Assembly: GCA_038323835.1 (NCBI GenBank)
Contig: JBBQHI010000013.1
Span: 1 to 64,000 of the forward strand
Direction: 5' to 3'
DNA: 64,000 nt
Source: JACVRW01 sp038323835
GTDB lineage: Bacteria > Actinomycetota > Thermoleophilia > Solirubrobacterales > Thermoleophilaceae
Shown here piece after piece: positions 31,488 through 39,874 of this stretch. The notes beneath the pieces were generated by a model. The model made no database searches. It was not told the origin of the DNA and was given only the letters and a program-made list of their open reading frames with translations. A program made the position numbers and the translations under genes. Numbering within the stretch: position 1 is the first letter of the stretch; each line of letters opens with the position of its first letter.

Positions 31488-32663
31488 TTGCGCCGGCCGC
31501 TTGCCACACTCGCCGCCGCCCTCGCCACGGCCCTCGTTCTCGCCGGTTGCAACCTCGGCGACGGCGACTCGCGTCCCGGGCAGGTGGGCGCCAAGGGGAG
31601 TGACGACCGGGCGGCCCAGAAGCTCGGCTTCCCCTTCACGGCCACCCGCAACACCGTCCGCATCGGCGGGGGCGACGCGACCACGGACGCCGCCGGGGTG
31701 GCCAACGCGCTCTTTCCCGCCACCGGCGAGTCCGACCGCCCCACCGCGGTGGTGCTCGTGGACAAGAGCGACTGGCAGTCGGCGGTGGCCGCCGCGGTCC
31801 TCTCGGGTCCGCCCATCGGCGCACCCATCCTCCTGGCCGACGGCAGCTCGGTGCCCGCCGCCACGGCGGACACGCTCGGCCGGCTGAAGCCGCGCGGGTC
31901 CGACCTGTCGAAGGACGCCCAGGTGATTCGCATCGGGGACGACGTGGCCCGCCCGAGCGGGTACAAGACCGCGGTGGTCGAGGGCGGGGACGCCTTCGAG
32001 CGCGCCGCTGCCGTGGACCGCTTCTTCTCGGCCGCCCGCGGTCGGCCCTCGAACAACGTCGTGCTGTACTCGGGCGACGACGCCGCCTTTGCCATGCCCG
32101 CGGCCGCCTGGGCCGCTCGCTCGGGGGACGCGGCGCTGCCGGTGAGGCAGGACTCCGTGCCCGCCCCCGTCATGCGCGCGCTTCGCGAGCACGGCAAGCC
32201 CACGGTCTACGTCCTCGGCCCGAAGCGCGTGATCTCGGACAAGGTGCTCGCGCAGGTGCGTGGGGTGGCGAACTCGGTGAAGCGCATCTCCGCGCCCACG
32301 CCCGTGAAATCCGCGATCGCGTTCGCCCGGTACCGCCAGGGCAACTTCGGCTGGGGGGTGGAGGTGCCCGGCTACAACTTCACGGTGGCCAACATGTCAC
32401 GTCCGATGGACGCCGCCGCCGCGGCCCCTCTGGCCAGTCGCGGGGTGTTCGCCCCGCTGCTGCTCACCGATCAGGAGGCCGACCTCCCGAAGGCGCTTGA
32501 GAGCTACCTGCTGAGCGTGCAGCCCGGCTACGAGGTGGACCCGGGCCAGGCGGTGTACAACCGGGTGTGGATCCTGGGCGACGCGGACGCCCTCTCACTC
32601 AACGCCCAGGCGCGCCTCGACCGGATCACCGAGCTGATCCCCGTGCAGGCCACCGCGCCGTGA
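31488..32663 (+). CDS. Lipoprotein with cell-wall-binding repeat 2 (CWB2) domains
   Basis: A 391-residue exported protein if translation starts at TTG 31488, which gives a short lipoprotein signal ending in lipobox LAGC. An in-frame ATG at 31356 would add a long N-terminus that translates repeat copy 5, which is unlikely. The mature part has CWB2-type units: VRIGGGDATTDAAGVANALF, VLVDKSDWQSAVAAAVLSGP, PILLADGSSVPAATADTLGRL, and two weaker repeats. Such domains bind anionic wall polymers in Firmicutes; here they are all there is, so a scaffold role is likely. The start is uncertain. Confidence 0.78.
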   Translation: MRRPLATLAAALATALVLAGCNLGDGDSRPGQVGAKGSDDRAAQKLGFPFTATRNTVRIGGGDATTDAAGVANALFPATGESDRPTAVVLVDKSDWQSAVAAAVLSGPPIGAPILLADGSSVPAATADTLGRLKPRGSDLSKDAQVIRIGDDVARPSGYKTAVVEGGDAFERAAAVDRFFSAARGRPSNNVVLYSGDDAAFAMPAAAWAARSGDAALPVRQDSVPAPVMRALREHGKPTVYVLGPKRVISDKVLAQVRGVANSVKRISAPTPVKSAIAFARYRQGNFGWGVEVPGYNFTVANMSRPMDAAAAAPLASRGVFAPLLLTDQEADLPKALESYLLSVQPGYEVDPGQAVYNRVWILGDADALSLNAQARLDRITELIPVQATAP

Positions 32664-32672
32664 GCGTCTGGG

Positions 32673-32678
32673 TAACCT
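32673..32678 (+). promoter_or_regulatory. -10 hexamer TAACCT of the 87-residue gene
   Basis: TAACCT ends 7 bp before GTG 32686. Confidence 0.5.
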
Positions 32679-32685
32679 GCCGCCG

Positions 32686-32949
32686 GTGAGCGAGTACGAG
32701 CGTCCCGATCGCGCCGAGCGCGAGCCGACCGTGGAGGACGTGCGCCAGCTGATGGGCGCCTCCACACCGCACTTCTCGCTTCAGATCAGCAACCGCATCC
32801 ACAACCTCGTGGGGAGGCTTCCGCCGGACCATCCCGCACGGATCGAGGGAGAGCGCGAGATCCGCCGGCTGGAGCGGCTCGCCGACGGCTCGGAGCACCG
32901 CGGGCCGATCCAGGCCCACGAAGAGGGTCTTCCGAGCTACCGCGGCTAG
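32686..32949 (+). CDS. Conserved-looking hypothetical protein, 87 residues
   Basis: A soluble charged protein starting MSEYERPDRAEREPTVEDVR and ending QAHEEGLPSYRG, with a central HFSLQISNRIHNLVGRLPPDHP. No known domain is recognised. Codon usage matches its neighbours and the GTG start is supported by the hexamer 7 bp upstream. Its TAG overlaps the stop of the convergent acyl-CoA dehydrogenase by 4 bp. Confidence 0.7.
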   Translation: MSEYERPDRAEREPTVEDVRQLMGASTPHFSLQISNRIHNLVGRLPPDHPARIEGEREIRRLERLADGSEHRGPIQAHEEGLPSYRG

Positions 32950-33962
32950 ACGGACGCAGGCTCGGCGGCCAGGCCGCTGAGCTCGGCCACGCGCTCGCGG
33001 TGCTCGGCCGCGGAGCCGTAGAGCAGCCCGTCGGCCTTCGCCCGCTTGAGGAAGAAGTGCAGGTCGTGCTCCCATGTGAAGCCGATGCCACCGTGCACCT
33101 GGAGCGAAGAGGCGCTGACCCGCCAGGCCGCATCCGACGCGTAGGCCTTGGCCATCGACGCCGCTACCGGGAAGGTCTCGGGCTCGGCGTCGGCGGTCCA
33201 TGCCGCGTAGTAGGAGGCCGAGCGGGCCCCCTCCGTCTCCAGCAGCATCTGCGCGCAGCGATGGCCCACTGCCTGGTACGCCCCGATCGGGCGACCGAAC
33301 TGCTTGCGGTCCCGGGCGTAGGCCACGGCCATCTCCATGGCACGCTGGCTCACGCCGGTGAGCTCGGCGGACAGGGCGGTCACGATCCGGTCCAAGACGG
33401 CGGAGGTGTCTCCGGGCAGGGCGTCCCCGCCCTCGGCGCGCACCCGCGCGAAGCGCCGCGTGGCGTCGATGGTGTGCAGCGGCTCGATCTCGGCCTCCGA
33501 GGCCTCCAGCACACGCCCGCCGTCACGGTCCAGCAGCACGATCACGTCCGCACCCTCCGCGTCGGGCACCAGGCGCGCCTCCCCGTTGGAGGCCACGCCG
33601 ACGGTGGCGCGCACCTCGCCGTTGGCGATGCCGGAGAGCCAGCGCTCCTGCTGCTCGTCGGAGCCGGCCGTCTGCAGGGCCAGACCCGCGGCGACGGTGG
33701 ACAGGAAGGGCACGGGCGCGAGCGCGTAGCCCAGCTCCTCCATGATGATCACGAGCTCCACCACGCCGAGCCCCTGGCCGCCGCGCTCCTCGGACACGAA
33801 GATCCCGGGCCAGCCCAGGTCGCAGAGCTCCTTCCACACGGAGTCGTCGTAGGTGCCGCCCTCGGCGAGCTCGCGGAGGCGGTCGTTGGTGAAGCGCGCG
33901 GCCAGGAAGTCCTTGGCCGTGCGCTTGATGGCGTGCTGATCGTCGGTGAAGTCGAAGTTCAC
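32946..33962 (-). CDS. Acyl-CoA dehydrogenase, short form (probable non-catalytic partner subunit)
   Basis: A 338-residue acyl-CoA dehydrogenase-like protein (MNFDFTDDQHAIKRTAKDFL start; GVVELVIIMEELGYALAPVP; RKQFGRPIGAYQAVGHRCAQ; LQVHGGIGFTWEHDLHFFLK). It is shorter than usual and lacks the NSIEGGTTEI or FEGT catalytic Glu segment. Adjacent short and full-length dehydrogenases form alpha2beta2 enzymes in actinobacterial steroid catabolism, so a heteromeric pair with the next gene is inferred. GTG 33960-33962 is preceded by GGAGG 5 nt upstream; the partner's stop is 11 bp away. Confidence 0.9.
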   Translation of the reverse strand: MNFDFTDDQHAIKRTAKDFLAARFTNDRLRELAEGGTYDDSVWKELCDLGWPGIFVSEERGGQGLGVVELVIIMEELGYALAPVPFLSTVAAGLALQTAGSDEQQERWLSGIANGEVRATVGVASNGEARLVPDAEGADVIVLLDRDGGRVLEASEAEIEPLHTIDATRRFARVRAEGGDALPGDTSAVLDRIVTALSAELTGVSQRAMEMAVAYARDRKQFGRPIGAYQAVGHRCAQMLLETEGARSASYYAAWTADAEPETFPVAASMAKAYASDAAWRVSASSLQVHGGIGFTWEHDLHFFLKRAKADGLLYGSAAEHRERVAELSGLAAEPASV

Positions 33963-33973
33963 GGTGGCCTCCG

Positions 33974-35110
33974 CTATCGCAGCTTCGGAAGGCCGAGCAC
34001 TCGCTCGGCCACGATGTTCTTGAGGATCTCGGTGGTCCCGCCCTCGATCGAGTTGGCGCGGGCCCGCAGGAAGCGGTAGGTCCAGGCTGAGTCCCAGAGC
34101 GCGCCGTCCTCGCCCAGGATGTCCACGGCCAGCTCGGTGAGCGACTGGTTCAGCTCGCCCCACTGCCACTTGACGACCGAGCCCTCCGGGCCCGGAATCC
34201 CCGTCTTCATGATGGCCGTGAGCCCGCGCCAGGCGTTCAGCCGCAGCAGCTCCACCTCGATGGTGAGCTGGGCGATCTTCTGGCGGATCACCGGGTCCGC
34301 GGTCACGCCGCGCTCACGGGCCAGGTCGGTGAGCTCGCCGAGCGCCACCCGCATGCCGGCCGCCGCCGATGCCCCCAGCCCCGCGCGCTCGTGCATGAGC
34401 GTGGTGATGGCCACGCCCCAGCCGTTGCCCACCCCGCCGACGACGTTCTCGTCGGGGATGCGCGCCTCCTCGATGAAGAGCTCGTTGAACTCCGCCTCGC
34501 CCGTGATCTGGCGTAGCGGGCGCACCTGCACCGCCTCCTGCTCCATGTCCATGATGAAGTAGGTGAGGCCCTGGTGCTTGGGCGCGTCCTGGTCGGTCCG
34601 GGCCACGAGCATGCACCACTTGGCCTTGTGCGCGTAGGTGGTCCAGACCTTCTGGCCGGTCACCACCCACTCGCCGTTGGACTTCACGGCGCGCGTCTTC
34701 AGCGATGCGAGATCTGAGCCGGAGTCGGGCTCCGAGAAGCCCTGGCACCAGATCTCCTCGCCCGAGAGAATCGGGCGCAGGAAGCGCTCCTTCTGGGTCT
34801 CGTCCCCGTGCGCGATCACCACCGGGCCGCCCATCACCATTCCGAGCACGTTGGCGGGCTGCGGCGCCTTGGCGTGCGCCATCTCCTCGCCGAACAGCGC
34901 CTGCTCCACCAGCGTGGCTCCGCGCCCGCCGAACTCCTTCGGCCACGAGAATCCGGCATAGCCGGCCTCGTGGAGCTTCTTCTGCCAGGCTCGCCGGTGC
35001 TCGAAGGCCTCGTCGTCCCCGGGCGGGTCCTCACCGGGGTGGTTGTCCGCGAGCCAGGAGCGGAGCTCGTCGCGGAAAGTCTCTTCCGATGGCGACAGGG
35101 TCAGGTCCAT
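33974..35110 (-). CDS. Acyl-CoA dehydrogenase (probable catalytic partner subunit)
   Basis: A full-length 378-residue dehydrogenase: MDLTLSPSEETFRDELRSWL, EIWCQGFSEPDSGSDLASLK (FAD region), WVVTGQKVWTTYAHKAKWCM, and C-terminal RARANSIEGGTTEILKNIVA with the catalytic Glu. Its order with the shorter gene suggests a heterotetramer. The ATG is preceded by a TAGATT hexamer 8 bp upstream; hairpin-element copy 6 occupies the region where a -35 box would lie. Confidence 0.92.
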   Translation of the reverse strand: MDLTLSPSEETFRDELRSWLADNHPGEDPPGDDEAFEHRRAWQKKLHEAGYAGFSWPKEFGGRGATLVEQALFGEEMAHAKAPQPANVLGMVMGGPVVIAHGDETQKERFLRPILSGEEIWCQGFSEPDSGSDLASLKTRAVKSNGEWVVTGQKVWTTYAHKAKWCMLVARTDQDAPKHQGLTYFIMDMEQEAVQVRPLRQITGEAEFNELFIEEARIPDENVVGGVGNGWGVAITTLMHERAGLGASAAAGMRVALGELTDLARERGVTADPVIRQKIAQLTIEVELLRLNAWRGLTAIMKTGIPGPEGSVVKWQWGELNQSLTELAVDILGEDGALWDSAWTYRFLRARANSIEGGTTEILKNIVAERVLGLPKLR

Positions 35111-35118
35111 GGCGCCGT

Positions 35119-35124
35119 AATCTA
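35119..35124 (-). promoter_or_regulatory. -10 hexamer TAGATT of the dehydrogenase pair
   Basis: The hexamer lies 8 bp before ATG 35110. Hairpin-element copy 6 starts 10 bp further upstream. Confidence 0.5.
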
Positions 35125-35133
35125 GTCGGTGGG

Positions 35134-35176
35134 CTCGGAGCGCAGTCCGATCGTCGATCGGACGAGCGCCGAAGCC
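35134..35176 (+). repeat. Dispersed hairpin element, copy 6
   Basis: Core GTCCGATCGTCGATCGGAC with flanks CTCGGAGCGCA and GAGCGCCGAAGCC. The stem shows another paired change (TCCGATC with GATCGGA). It lies 6 bp after the stop of the minus-strand gene remnant at 35183. Confidence 0.85.
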
Positions 35177-35182
35177 ACAATC

Positions 35183-35330
35183 TCAGCCTGGTGCGGGGGT
35201 AGCGCGCACGGGAACGGACGCCGGACCGAGGCCCCGCAGCAGCCGCGCCGCCACGCCCTCCAGGGTCTGTTCGCGTAGGCGTGGCTCGGGTTCGACGTAC
35301 GGTGAGGCGCCCGCGAGCCGCGCGTTCTCA
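35183..35330 (-). pseudogene. C-terminal gene remnant between two dehydrogenase genes
   Basis: After the stop of the dehydrogenase at 35328, a frame shifted by one base stays open and reads ENARLAGASPYVEPEPRLRE, QTLEGVAARLLRGLGPASVP and a short tail to TGA 35183-35185. About 79% of its third codon positions are G or C, as in real genes here, but no start codon exists in this frame near its beginning. It looks like the 3' end of a lost gene. I do not recognise the family. Confidence 0.4.
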
Positions 35331-36488
35331 GTAGCTCTTCGGCAGCCCGAGGGAGTGCTCGGCGACGTAGTTGAGGATCATCTCGCGCGACACCGGCGCG
35401 GTGCGCGTGAGCCGCACGCCCCACCACATGTCGGTGAGCTCGTACTCGAGCGCGAAGCCGTTGCCGCCGTGGGCCTGGATCGTCCGGTCCACGCACTTGA
35501 TCGCGGCCTCCGCGGCGGAGAACTTCGCCATGTTGCTGGCCTCGCCGGCCCCCGGGGCGCGGGCGTCGCACAGCGCCGCGGCCTTCTGCGTCATGAGCCG
35601 GGCCAGCTCGAGCTCGATCTTGGCCTCGGCCAGTGGGTGAGAGACCCCCTGATGCGTGCCGATCGGGGCACCCCACACCTCGCGCTCGTTGGCGTATGCG
35701 GAGGCCTTGGCCAGTGCGCGGCGGCCGGCCCCGCACGCGATCGTCGCGCCCATGATCCGCTCCGGGTTGAGGCCGTCGAACACCGGCCCGAGCCCGCCGC
35801 CCTCACCACCCACGAGGCGGTCCTCATCCAGCTCCACGTCGTCGAAGAAGAGCGTCCACTGCTGGTCCGGGCCCACGTACGGCATCGGGATCGGCTCGCG
35901 CGTGAAGCCGGGGGCGTCCACGTCCACCAGGCAGAGCGACGGCAGGCCGAGCTTGCCGTCGGGCAGCCGGCTGCGGGCCACCACGAGAACGGCGTCGGCG
36001 TGCTCCACGCCCGAGATGTAGGTCTTCTGGCCGCGCAGGACGAAGCGGTCGCCGCGGCGCTCGAGCGACGTGGACAGGTTGTGCGAGTTGGTGCCGGCGT
36101 CCGGCTCGGTGATCGCGAAGGCCACCTTGGTCGTGCCCGCGGCGATGCCCCTCAGCCAGCGGTCGTTCTGATCCGGCGTCCCGTGGCGCGCGAGGATGCT
36201 GCCCACGATCGCCGGCGAGACCACGATCAGAAGCAGCGAGCTGCCCGCCGCCGCGATCTCCTCGCCCACCGCCGCCAGGCCGGCCATGCCGAGGCCGCCC
36301 CCGCCCCACTCCTCGGGAACGTTCACCCCCAGGTAGCCTTTGCCCGCGAGGTCGTTCCAGAGCTCGGTGGGCGGCAGTCCCTCGGTGTGCTTGCGGCGCG
36401 AGTAGGCCGGGCCGTACCCCGAGCAGATGGACGCGACGGTCTCGCGCATCATGCGCTCCTCGTCACTCCGCACGAGCGGAAGGGTCAC
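35328..36488 (-). CDS. Acyl-CoA dehydrogenase
   Basis: A 386-residue dehydrogenase of a different subgroup from its neighbours: MTLPLVRSDEERMMRETVAS start, VAFAITEPDAGTNSHNLSTS (FAD region, near residue 125), and C-terminal WGVRLTRTAPVSREMILNYV with RTAPVSREM in place of the EGT motif; subgroups like this place the base differently. The GTG start at 36486-36488 follows the stop of the transferase gene by 13 bp, so the two form an operon. Confidence 0.9.
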   Translation of the reverse strand: MTLPLVRSDEERMMRETVASICSGYGPAYSRRKHTEGLPPTELWNDLAGKGYLGVNVPEEWGGGGLGMAGLAAVGEEIAAAGSSLLLIVVSPAIVGSILARHGTPDQNDRWLRGIAAGTTKVAFAITEPDAGTNSHNLSTSLERRGDRFVLRGQKTYISGVEHADAVLVVARSRLPDGKLGLPSLCLVDVDAPGFTREPIPMPYVGPDQQWTLFFDDVELDEDRLVGGEGGGLGPVFDGLNPERIMGATIACGAGRRALAKASAYANEREVWGAPIGTHQGVSHPLAEAKIELELARLMTQKAAALCDARAPGAGEASNMAKFSAAEAAIKCVDRTIQAHGGNGFALEYELTDMWWGVRLTRTAPVSREMILNYVAEHSLGLPKSY

Positions 36489-36501
36489 GGCGGTCGTCGT
36501 G

Positions 36502-37278
36502 TCAGACGCTGACAGGGGGTGCCTCCCCGGCGTAGGCGCCACGGTGGCGCGCGTACATGTCCATGATCCACTGCCCACCGGGGCGGGCGGTGAGCTCATC
36601 GCTCAGCTCCTGCACCGCCGGCATCGCCTCGCCCTTCGGCAGGAACGGCCGCTCGGGAGGCGTGACCACGGGTGTGAACAGCGACGCGGCGGCGAGATCG
36701 GCCACGGAGAAGCGGTCGCCCACGAGATATCCGGACGGGCCCAGCTCGGCCTCGAGGCGGTCCATGGCGGCCACCACCGAGGCGCGCGCCTCCCGTGCGC
36801 TCTCCTCGGTCACGCTGTAGTCGCGGCGGACGAAGAAGCTCGCGACCGGGTAGCTCCTGCGAAGCAGCCGCTCGCGAACCGGGTCCCCGTCCGCGAACAG
36901 CGTCCGCGCCACCACGTCGGGATCCTGGAGCGTGTGGTGCCAGGCGAAGCGGCGCAGCTGCGGGCCGAGCTGCTCGTCGAAGAAGTCCTCTAGCTCGAGC
37001 GCACGGGCCCGATCGCCGGCGTCGGGCGGGTACAGCGGCGGCTCGGGGGTGTGCTCCTCCAGCGCGGCGATGATCGCGGTGGAGTCGCCGACGCGGCGAC
37101 CGTCCAGCTCCACCACGGGCAGCCGCCGCTGGGCGCCGCGCGTCTCCACCAGCGCCCGCAGGCCGTGCAGCCCGGGCAACGGAACGCGGCGCTCGTACCG
37201 GATCCCCTTGTGGTCGAGCGCCCAGCGGGCCTTCTCGTTGAAGTGCGAGACCTCGATGTGCCAGAGGATCACGGCCAC
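36502..37278 (-). CDS. Glutathione S-transferase family protein
   Basis: A 258-residue protein with an N-terminal thioredoxin-like domain (LWHIEVSHFNEKARWALDHK and LPVVELDGRRVGDSTAIIAA) and an all-helical C-terminal domain ending in SGYLVGDRFSVADLAAASLF (the GST N-capping box). Actinomycetota usually use mycothiol rather than glutathione, so the thiol partner is uncertain. GTG 37276-37278 is chosen because a TAGGCT hexamer lies 8 bp upstream. Confidence 0.88.
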   Translation of the reverse strand: MAVILWHIEVSHFNEKARWALDHKGIRYERRVPLPGLHGLRALVETRGAQRRLPVVELDGRRVGDSTAIIAALEEHTPEPPLYPPDAGDRARALELEDFFDEQLGPQLRRFAWHHTLQDPDVVARTLFADGDPVRERLLRRSYPVASFFVRRDYSVTEESAREARASVVAAMDRLEAELGPSGYLVGDRFSVADLAAASLFTPVVTPPERPFLPKGEAMPAVQELSDELTARPGGQWIMDMYARHRGAYAGEAPPVSV

Positions 37279-37286
37279 GTACGGCG

Positions 37287-37292
37287 AGCCTA
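37287..37292 (-). promoter_or_regulatory. -10 hexamer TAGGCT of the GST-family gene
   Basis: The hexamer lies 8 bp before GTG 37278 and identifies the first gene of the GST-dehydrogenase unit. Confidence 0.5.
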
Positions 37293-37353
37293 TCTCGCAG
37301 CACGGGAGCAAGACGCTCCGGTCCGGGCCAGCCCGGCCCCTCGCGCACGGCCA

Positions 37354-37359
37354 TAGGAT
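37354..37359 (+). promoter_or_regulatory. -10 hexamer TAGGAT of the LLM oxidoreductase gene
   Basis: TAGGAT ends 6 bp before GTG 37366. Confidence 0.55.
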
Positions 37360-37365
37360 GGGCCG

Positions 37366-38370
37366 GTGCGCGTCGGATTGTTCGTTGCCTACTGGCCCTG
37401 GTTCTCCGCCGAGGAGCAGGTCGAGCTGGCCCGGCTCGCCGACGACCACGGGCTCGACAGCGTGTGGGTGGCCGAGGCGTGGGGCCAGGACGCGGTGTCG
37501 GTGCTCGGGCACCTGACCGCCGTGACGGAGCGGATCGGCCTCGGCTCGGCTCTGATGCAGATACCCGCGCGCACGCCGGCGGCCACGGCGATGGCGGCCG
37601 TGACCCTGGACGTGCTCTCCGAAGGGCGCTTCCGCCTGGGTCTCGGCGTGTCCGGCCCGCAGGTGTCCGAGGGCTGGCACGGCGTGCCCTTCCGGCGCCC
37701 CATGGCCCGCACCCGCGAGTACGTGGAGATCGTGCGCCTCGCGCTGGCCCGGGAGCGCCCCCTCGAATACGAGGGTGAGGAGTTCCGCCTGCCGCTCGAG
37801 GGCAGCGAGCTGGGGAAGCCGCTGAAGCTGCTGGCCAAGCCGGTGCAGGAGCGGATACCGATCTACCTCGGCGCCATCGGCCCAAAGTCGGTGGAGCAGG
37901 CGGCGAGGATCGCCGACGGCTGGATCCCGTTCATGTTCAGCCCCGAGCGGGCGCCCGATCTGCTCGCTCCCTTCGAGGGCACGGGCGTGGACGTGGCTCC
38001 CGCCGTGCTGGTATGCCTCGACGACGACGCGGAGCGCGCGCTCGACCTCGCCCGGCCCTGGCTCGCGCTCTACCTCGGCGGGATGGGAGCGAAGGACAAG
38101 AATTTCTATGTGGAGACGGCCGAGCGCTTCGGCCACGGCGAGGCGGCGCACGAGGTGCAGCGGCTGTTCACGGCGGGCGACCGCATGGGCGCGGCGAAGG
38201 CACTGACCCCCGAGCTGATCCGGGCGTCGGCCATCTGCTGTTCCTACGCGGGCCTGGACGAGCAGTTGGCCGAGTACGAGCGCGCGGGCGCGGGGACTCT
38301 GCTCGCCGTGCCCTTCGGGGACCGGCCGCGGATCGTGAAGGCGCTCTCGGCGGCCGCGGTCGCGGCCTAA
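37366..38370 (+). CDS. LLM-class (luciferase-like) F420-dependent oxidoreductase
   Basis: A 334-residue TIM-barrel oxidoreductase. Family marks: MRVGLFVAYWPWFSAEEQVE, LARLADDHGLDSVWVAEAWG, LSEGRFRLGLGVSGPQVSEG, PIYLGAIGPKSVEQAARIAD and a C-terminal SYAGLDEQLAEYERAGAGT. The group is mostly F420-dependent in Actinomycetota; the substrate is unknown. Its last 4 bp overlap the stop of the convergent kinase gene. Confidence 0.88.
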   Translation: MRVGLFVAYWPWFSAEEQVELARLADDHGLDSVWVAEAWGQDAVSVLGHLTAVTERIGLGSALMQIPARTPAATAMAAVTLDVLSEGRFRLGLGVSGPQVSEGWHGVPFRRPMARTREYVEIVRLALARERPLEYEGEEFRLPLEGSELGKPLKLLAKPVQERIPIYLGAIGPKSVEQAARIADGWIPFMFSPERAPDLLAPFEGTGVDVAPAVLVCLDDDAERALDLARPWLALYLGGMGAKDKNFYVETAERFGHGEAAHEVQRLFTAGDRMGAAKALTPELIRASAICCSYAGLDEQLAEYERAGAGTLLAVPFGDRPRIVKALSAAAVAA

Positions 38371-39827
38371 GGCGTCCCGGCGCGCCGGCGCGCCTCATCC
38401 AGCTCGGTCTGGACCGTGCCCCTCTGGTCGCTGAAGGTCAGGCGTCGTTCCAGGTATGGAATCGCGGCCTCGGGGTCACCGGAGCGGTTCAGCGCCTTCC
38501 CCAGGTTGAAGAGCGCGTAGGCGTACTCGATGTCGCGGCTTCCCTCGGGCCATTTGGCCACCGCCTCCCTCAGCACCGGCACCGCTTCGTCGTAGCGACT
38601 TGCCTTAAGGAGCTCGAAGCCCTGCGCGTTCAGCTGGGAACCGCTTGCCCCGGCCTCGGGTGTGGCGGGCTCCGGCGTCGCGGTGGGGGCGGCCACCACC
38701 GGCGTCTCCTTCTTCTTGGGGCTCTTCTCTTTCGGCCGGCCGGCCGCCGCCCGCGGGGCGGGGGCTGTACTGCCGCCCGCGCCGCCATCGCCACCGCCGT
38801 CCCCCTGGGAGACGAGCGCCACCGCGCCCACCCCCGCCGTCACCACCGCCAGGGCCGTGATCGCCGCGGGCACCGCAAGCCCGCGGCCCCCGTCGGGGGC
38901 CGGCGTCGCCGATCGTGGTACCGGCCGCGGGCCGTGTCGTGGTTGCACCCCGATGGATTCGGTCCGTGCCATGCGCTTGGTACGGGCCGCGGATTCGGGC
39001 TGGCCGAGGGCGGCGACGAGCGTCGAGGCCAGCTCTCCGGCGCTGTGCGGGCGTTGCGCCGGATCCCGGTCGAGCGCCCGCCGGAGAACGTCGGCAGCTG
39101 CGGCCGGAGCCGTCGGGAGGTGCTCGCGGAGGTCGGGCGGCGGCTTGCCGTTCGCGTCCTGCACGATCTCCATCGGCGTGCGACCCTTCCGTGCTCGCGT
39201 TCCGGTGAGGGCCTCGAAGAGCACGGCCCCGAGGGCGTAGACGTCGGCGGCCGGCCCGGCCCGGTGCCCATCCAGCTGCTCGGGGGCCATGTATGCGGCG
39301 GATCCGAGGACCGTTCCGCTGCGCGTGATGCGGGTCTCATCTGCCGCGGTGGCGATGCCCAGGTCGGCGAGGAGAGCCGAGCCGTCGCCCCGTAGCAGCA
39401 CGTTGGGTGGCTTCACATCGCGGTGGACCACCCCGTTGTCGTGCGCGTAGTCGAGAGCGCTCCCGACCTCCGTGGCTAGTCGAGTCACCTGCCGAGCCGG
39501 CAGGGGACCTCGCTTGATCGCTCCGGACAGCGCCTCTCCGTCCACGTACTCCATGACGATCAGGACGCCCTCGTCGTCGGTGAGGGTGTCGAACACGGTT
39601 ACGAGGTGCGGGTGGTTCAGGGACGCGCCCAGTCGCGCCTCGCGGACGAAGCGGTACTCGATCTCCTTCGGGCTGGCGGAGTGCAGCCGCTTGACGGCCA
39701 CCTCGCGGTGAAGCCGCTCGTCCCGGCAGAGCAGGACGGTCCCCATCCCACCTGAGCCCAGGCGCCTCAGCACCCGGTACCGGCCGACCAGCAGAGCTCC
39801 ATCGCCACTCACCGGCACACCTCTCAC
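38367..39827 (-). CDS. Serine/threonine protein kinase (PknB-like) with TPR-containing exterior
   Basis: A 486-residue membrane kinase. The kinase domain (residues 13-270) has GSGGMGTVLL, VAVKRL (the ATP lysine), VHRDVKPPNVLL (catalytic loop), DLG instead of DFG, and AYMAPEQ. One membrane helix follows at about residue 320-340. The outside part has a Pro/Ala/Lys-rich linker and two TPR-like units (LNAQGFELLKASRYDEAVPV and YALFNLGKALNRSGDPEAAI). PASTA repeats are absent. The GTG start at 39827 may be six bases too long; GTG 39818 fits better if the upstream TAGGTG is the -10 box. Confidence 0.9.
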   Translation of the reverse strand: MRGVPVSGDGALLVGRYRVLRRLGSGGMGTVLLCRDERLHREVAVKRLHSASPKEIEYRFVREARLGASLNHPHLVTVFDTLTDDEGVLIVMEYVDGEALSGAIKRGPLPARQVTRLATEVGSALDYAHDNGVVHRDVKPPNVLLRGDGSALLADLGIATAADETRITRSGTVLGSAAYMAPEQLDGHRAGPAADVYALGAVLFEALTGTRARKGRTPMEIVQDANGKPPPDLREHLPTAPAAAADVLRRALDRDPAQRPHSAGELASTLVAALGQPESAARTKRMARTESIGVQPRHGPRPVPRSATPAPDGGRGLAVPAAITALAVVTAGVGAVALVSQGDGGGDGGAGGSTAPAPRAAAGRPKEKSPKKKETPVVAAPTATPEPATPEAGASGSQLNAQGFELLKASRYDEAVPVLREAVAKWPEGSRDIEYAYALFNLGKALNRSGDPEAAIPYLERRLTFSDQRGTVQTELDEARRRAGTP

Positions 39828-39874
39828 CTACCCCTGCGCCGAGCGGATAACCCGCCCGGCGCGGACGTGCGTAC

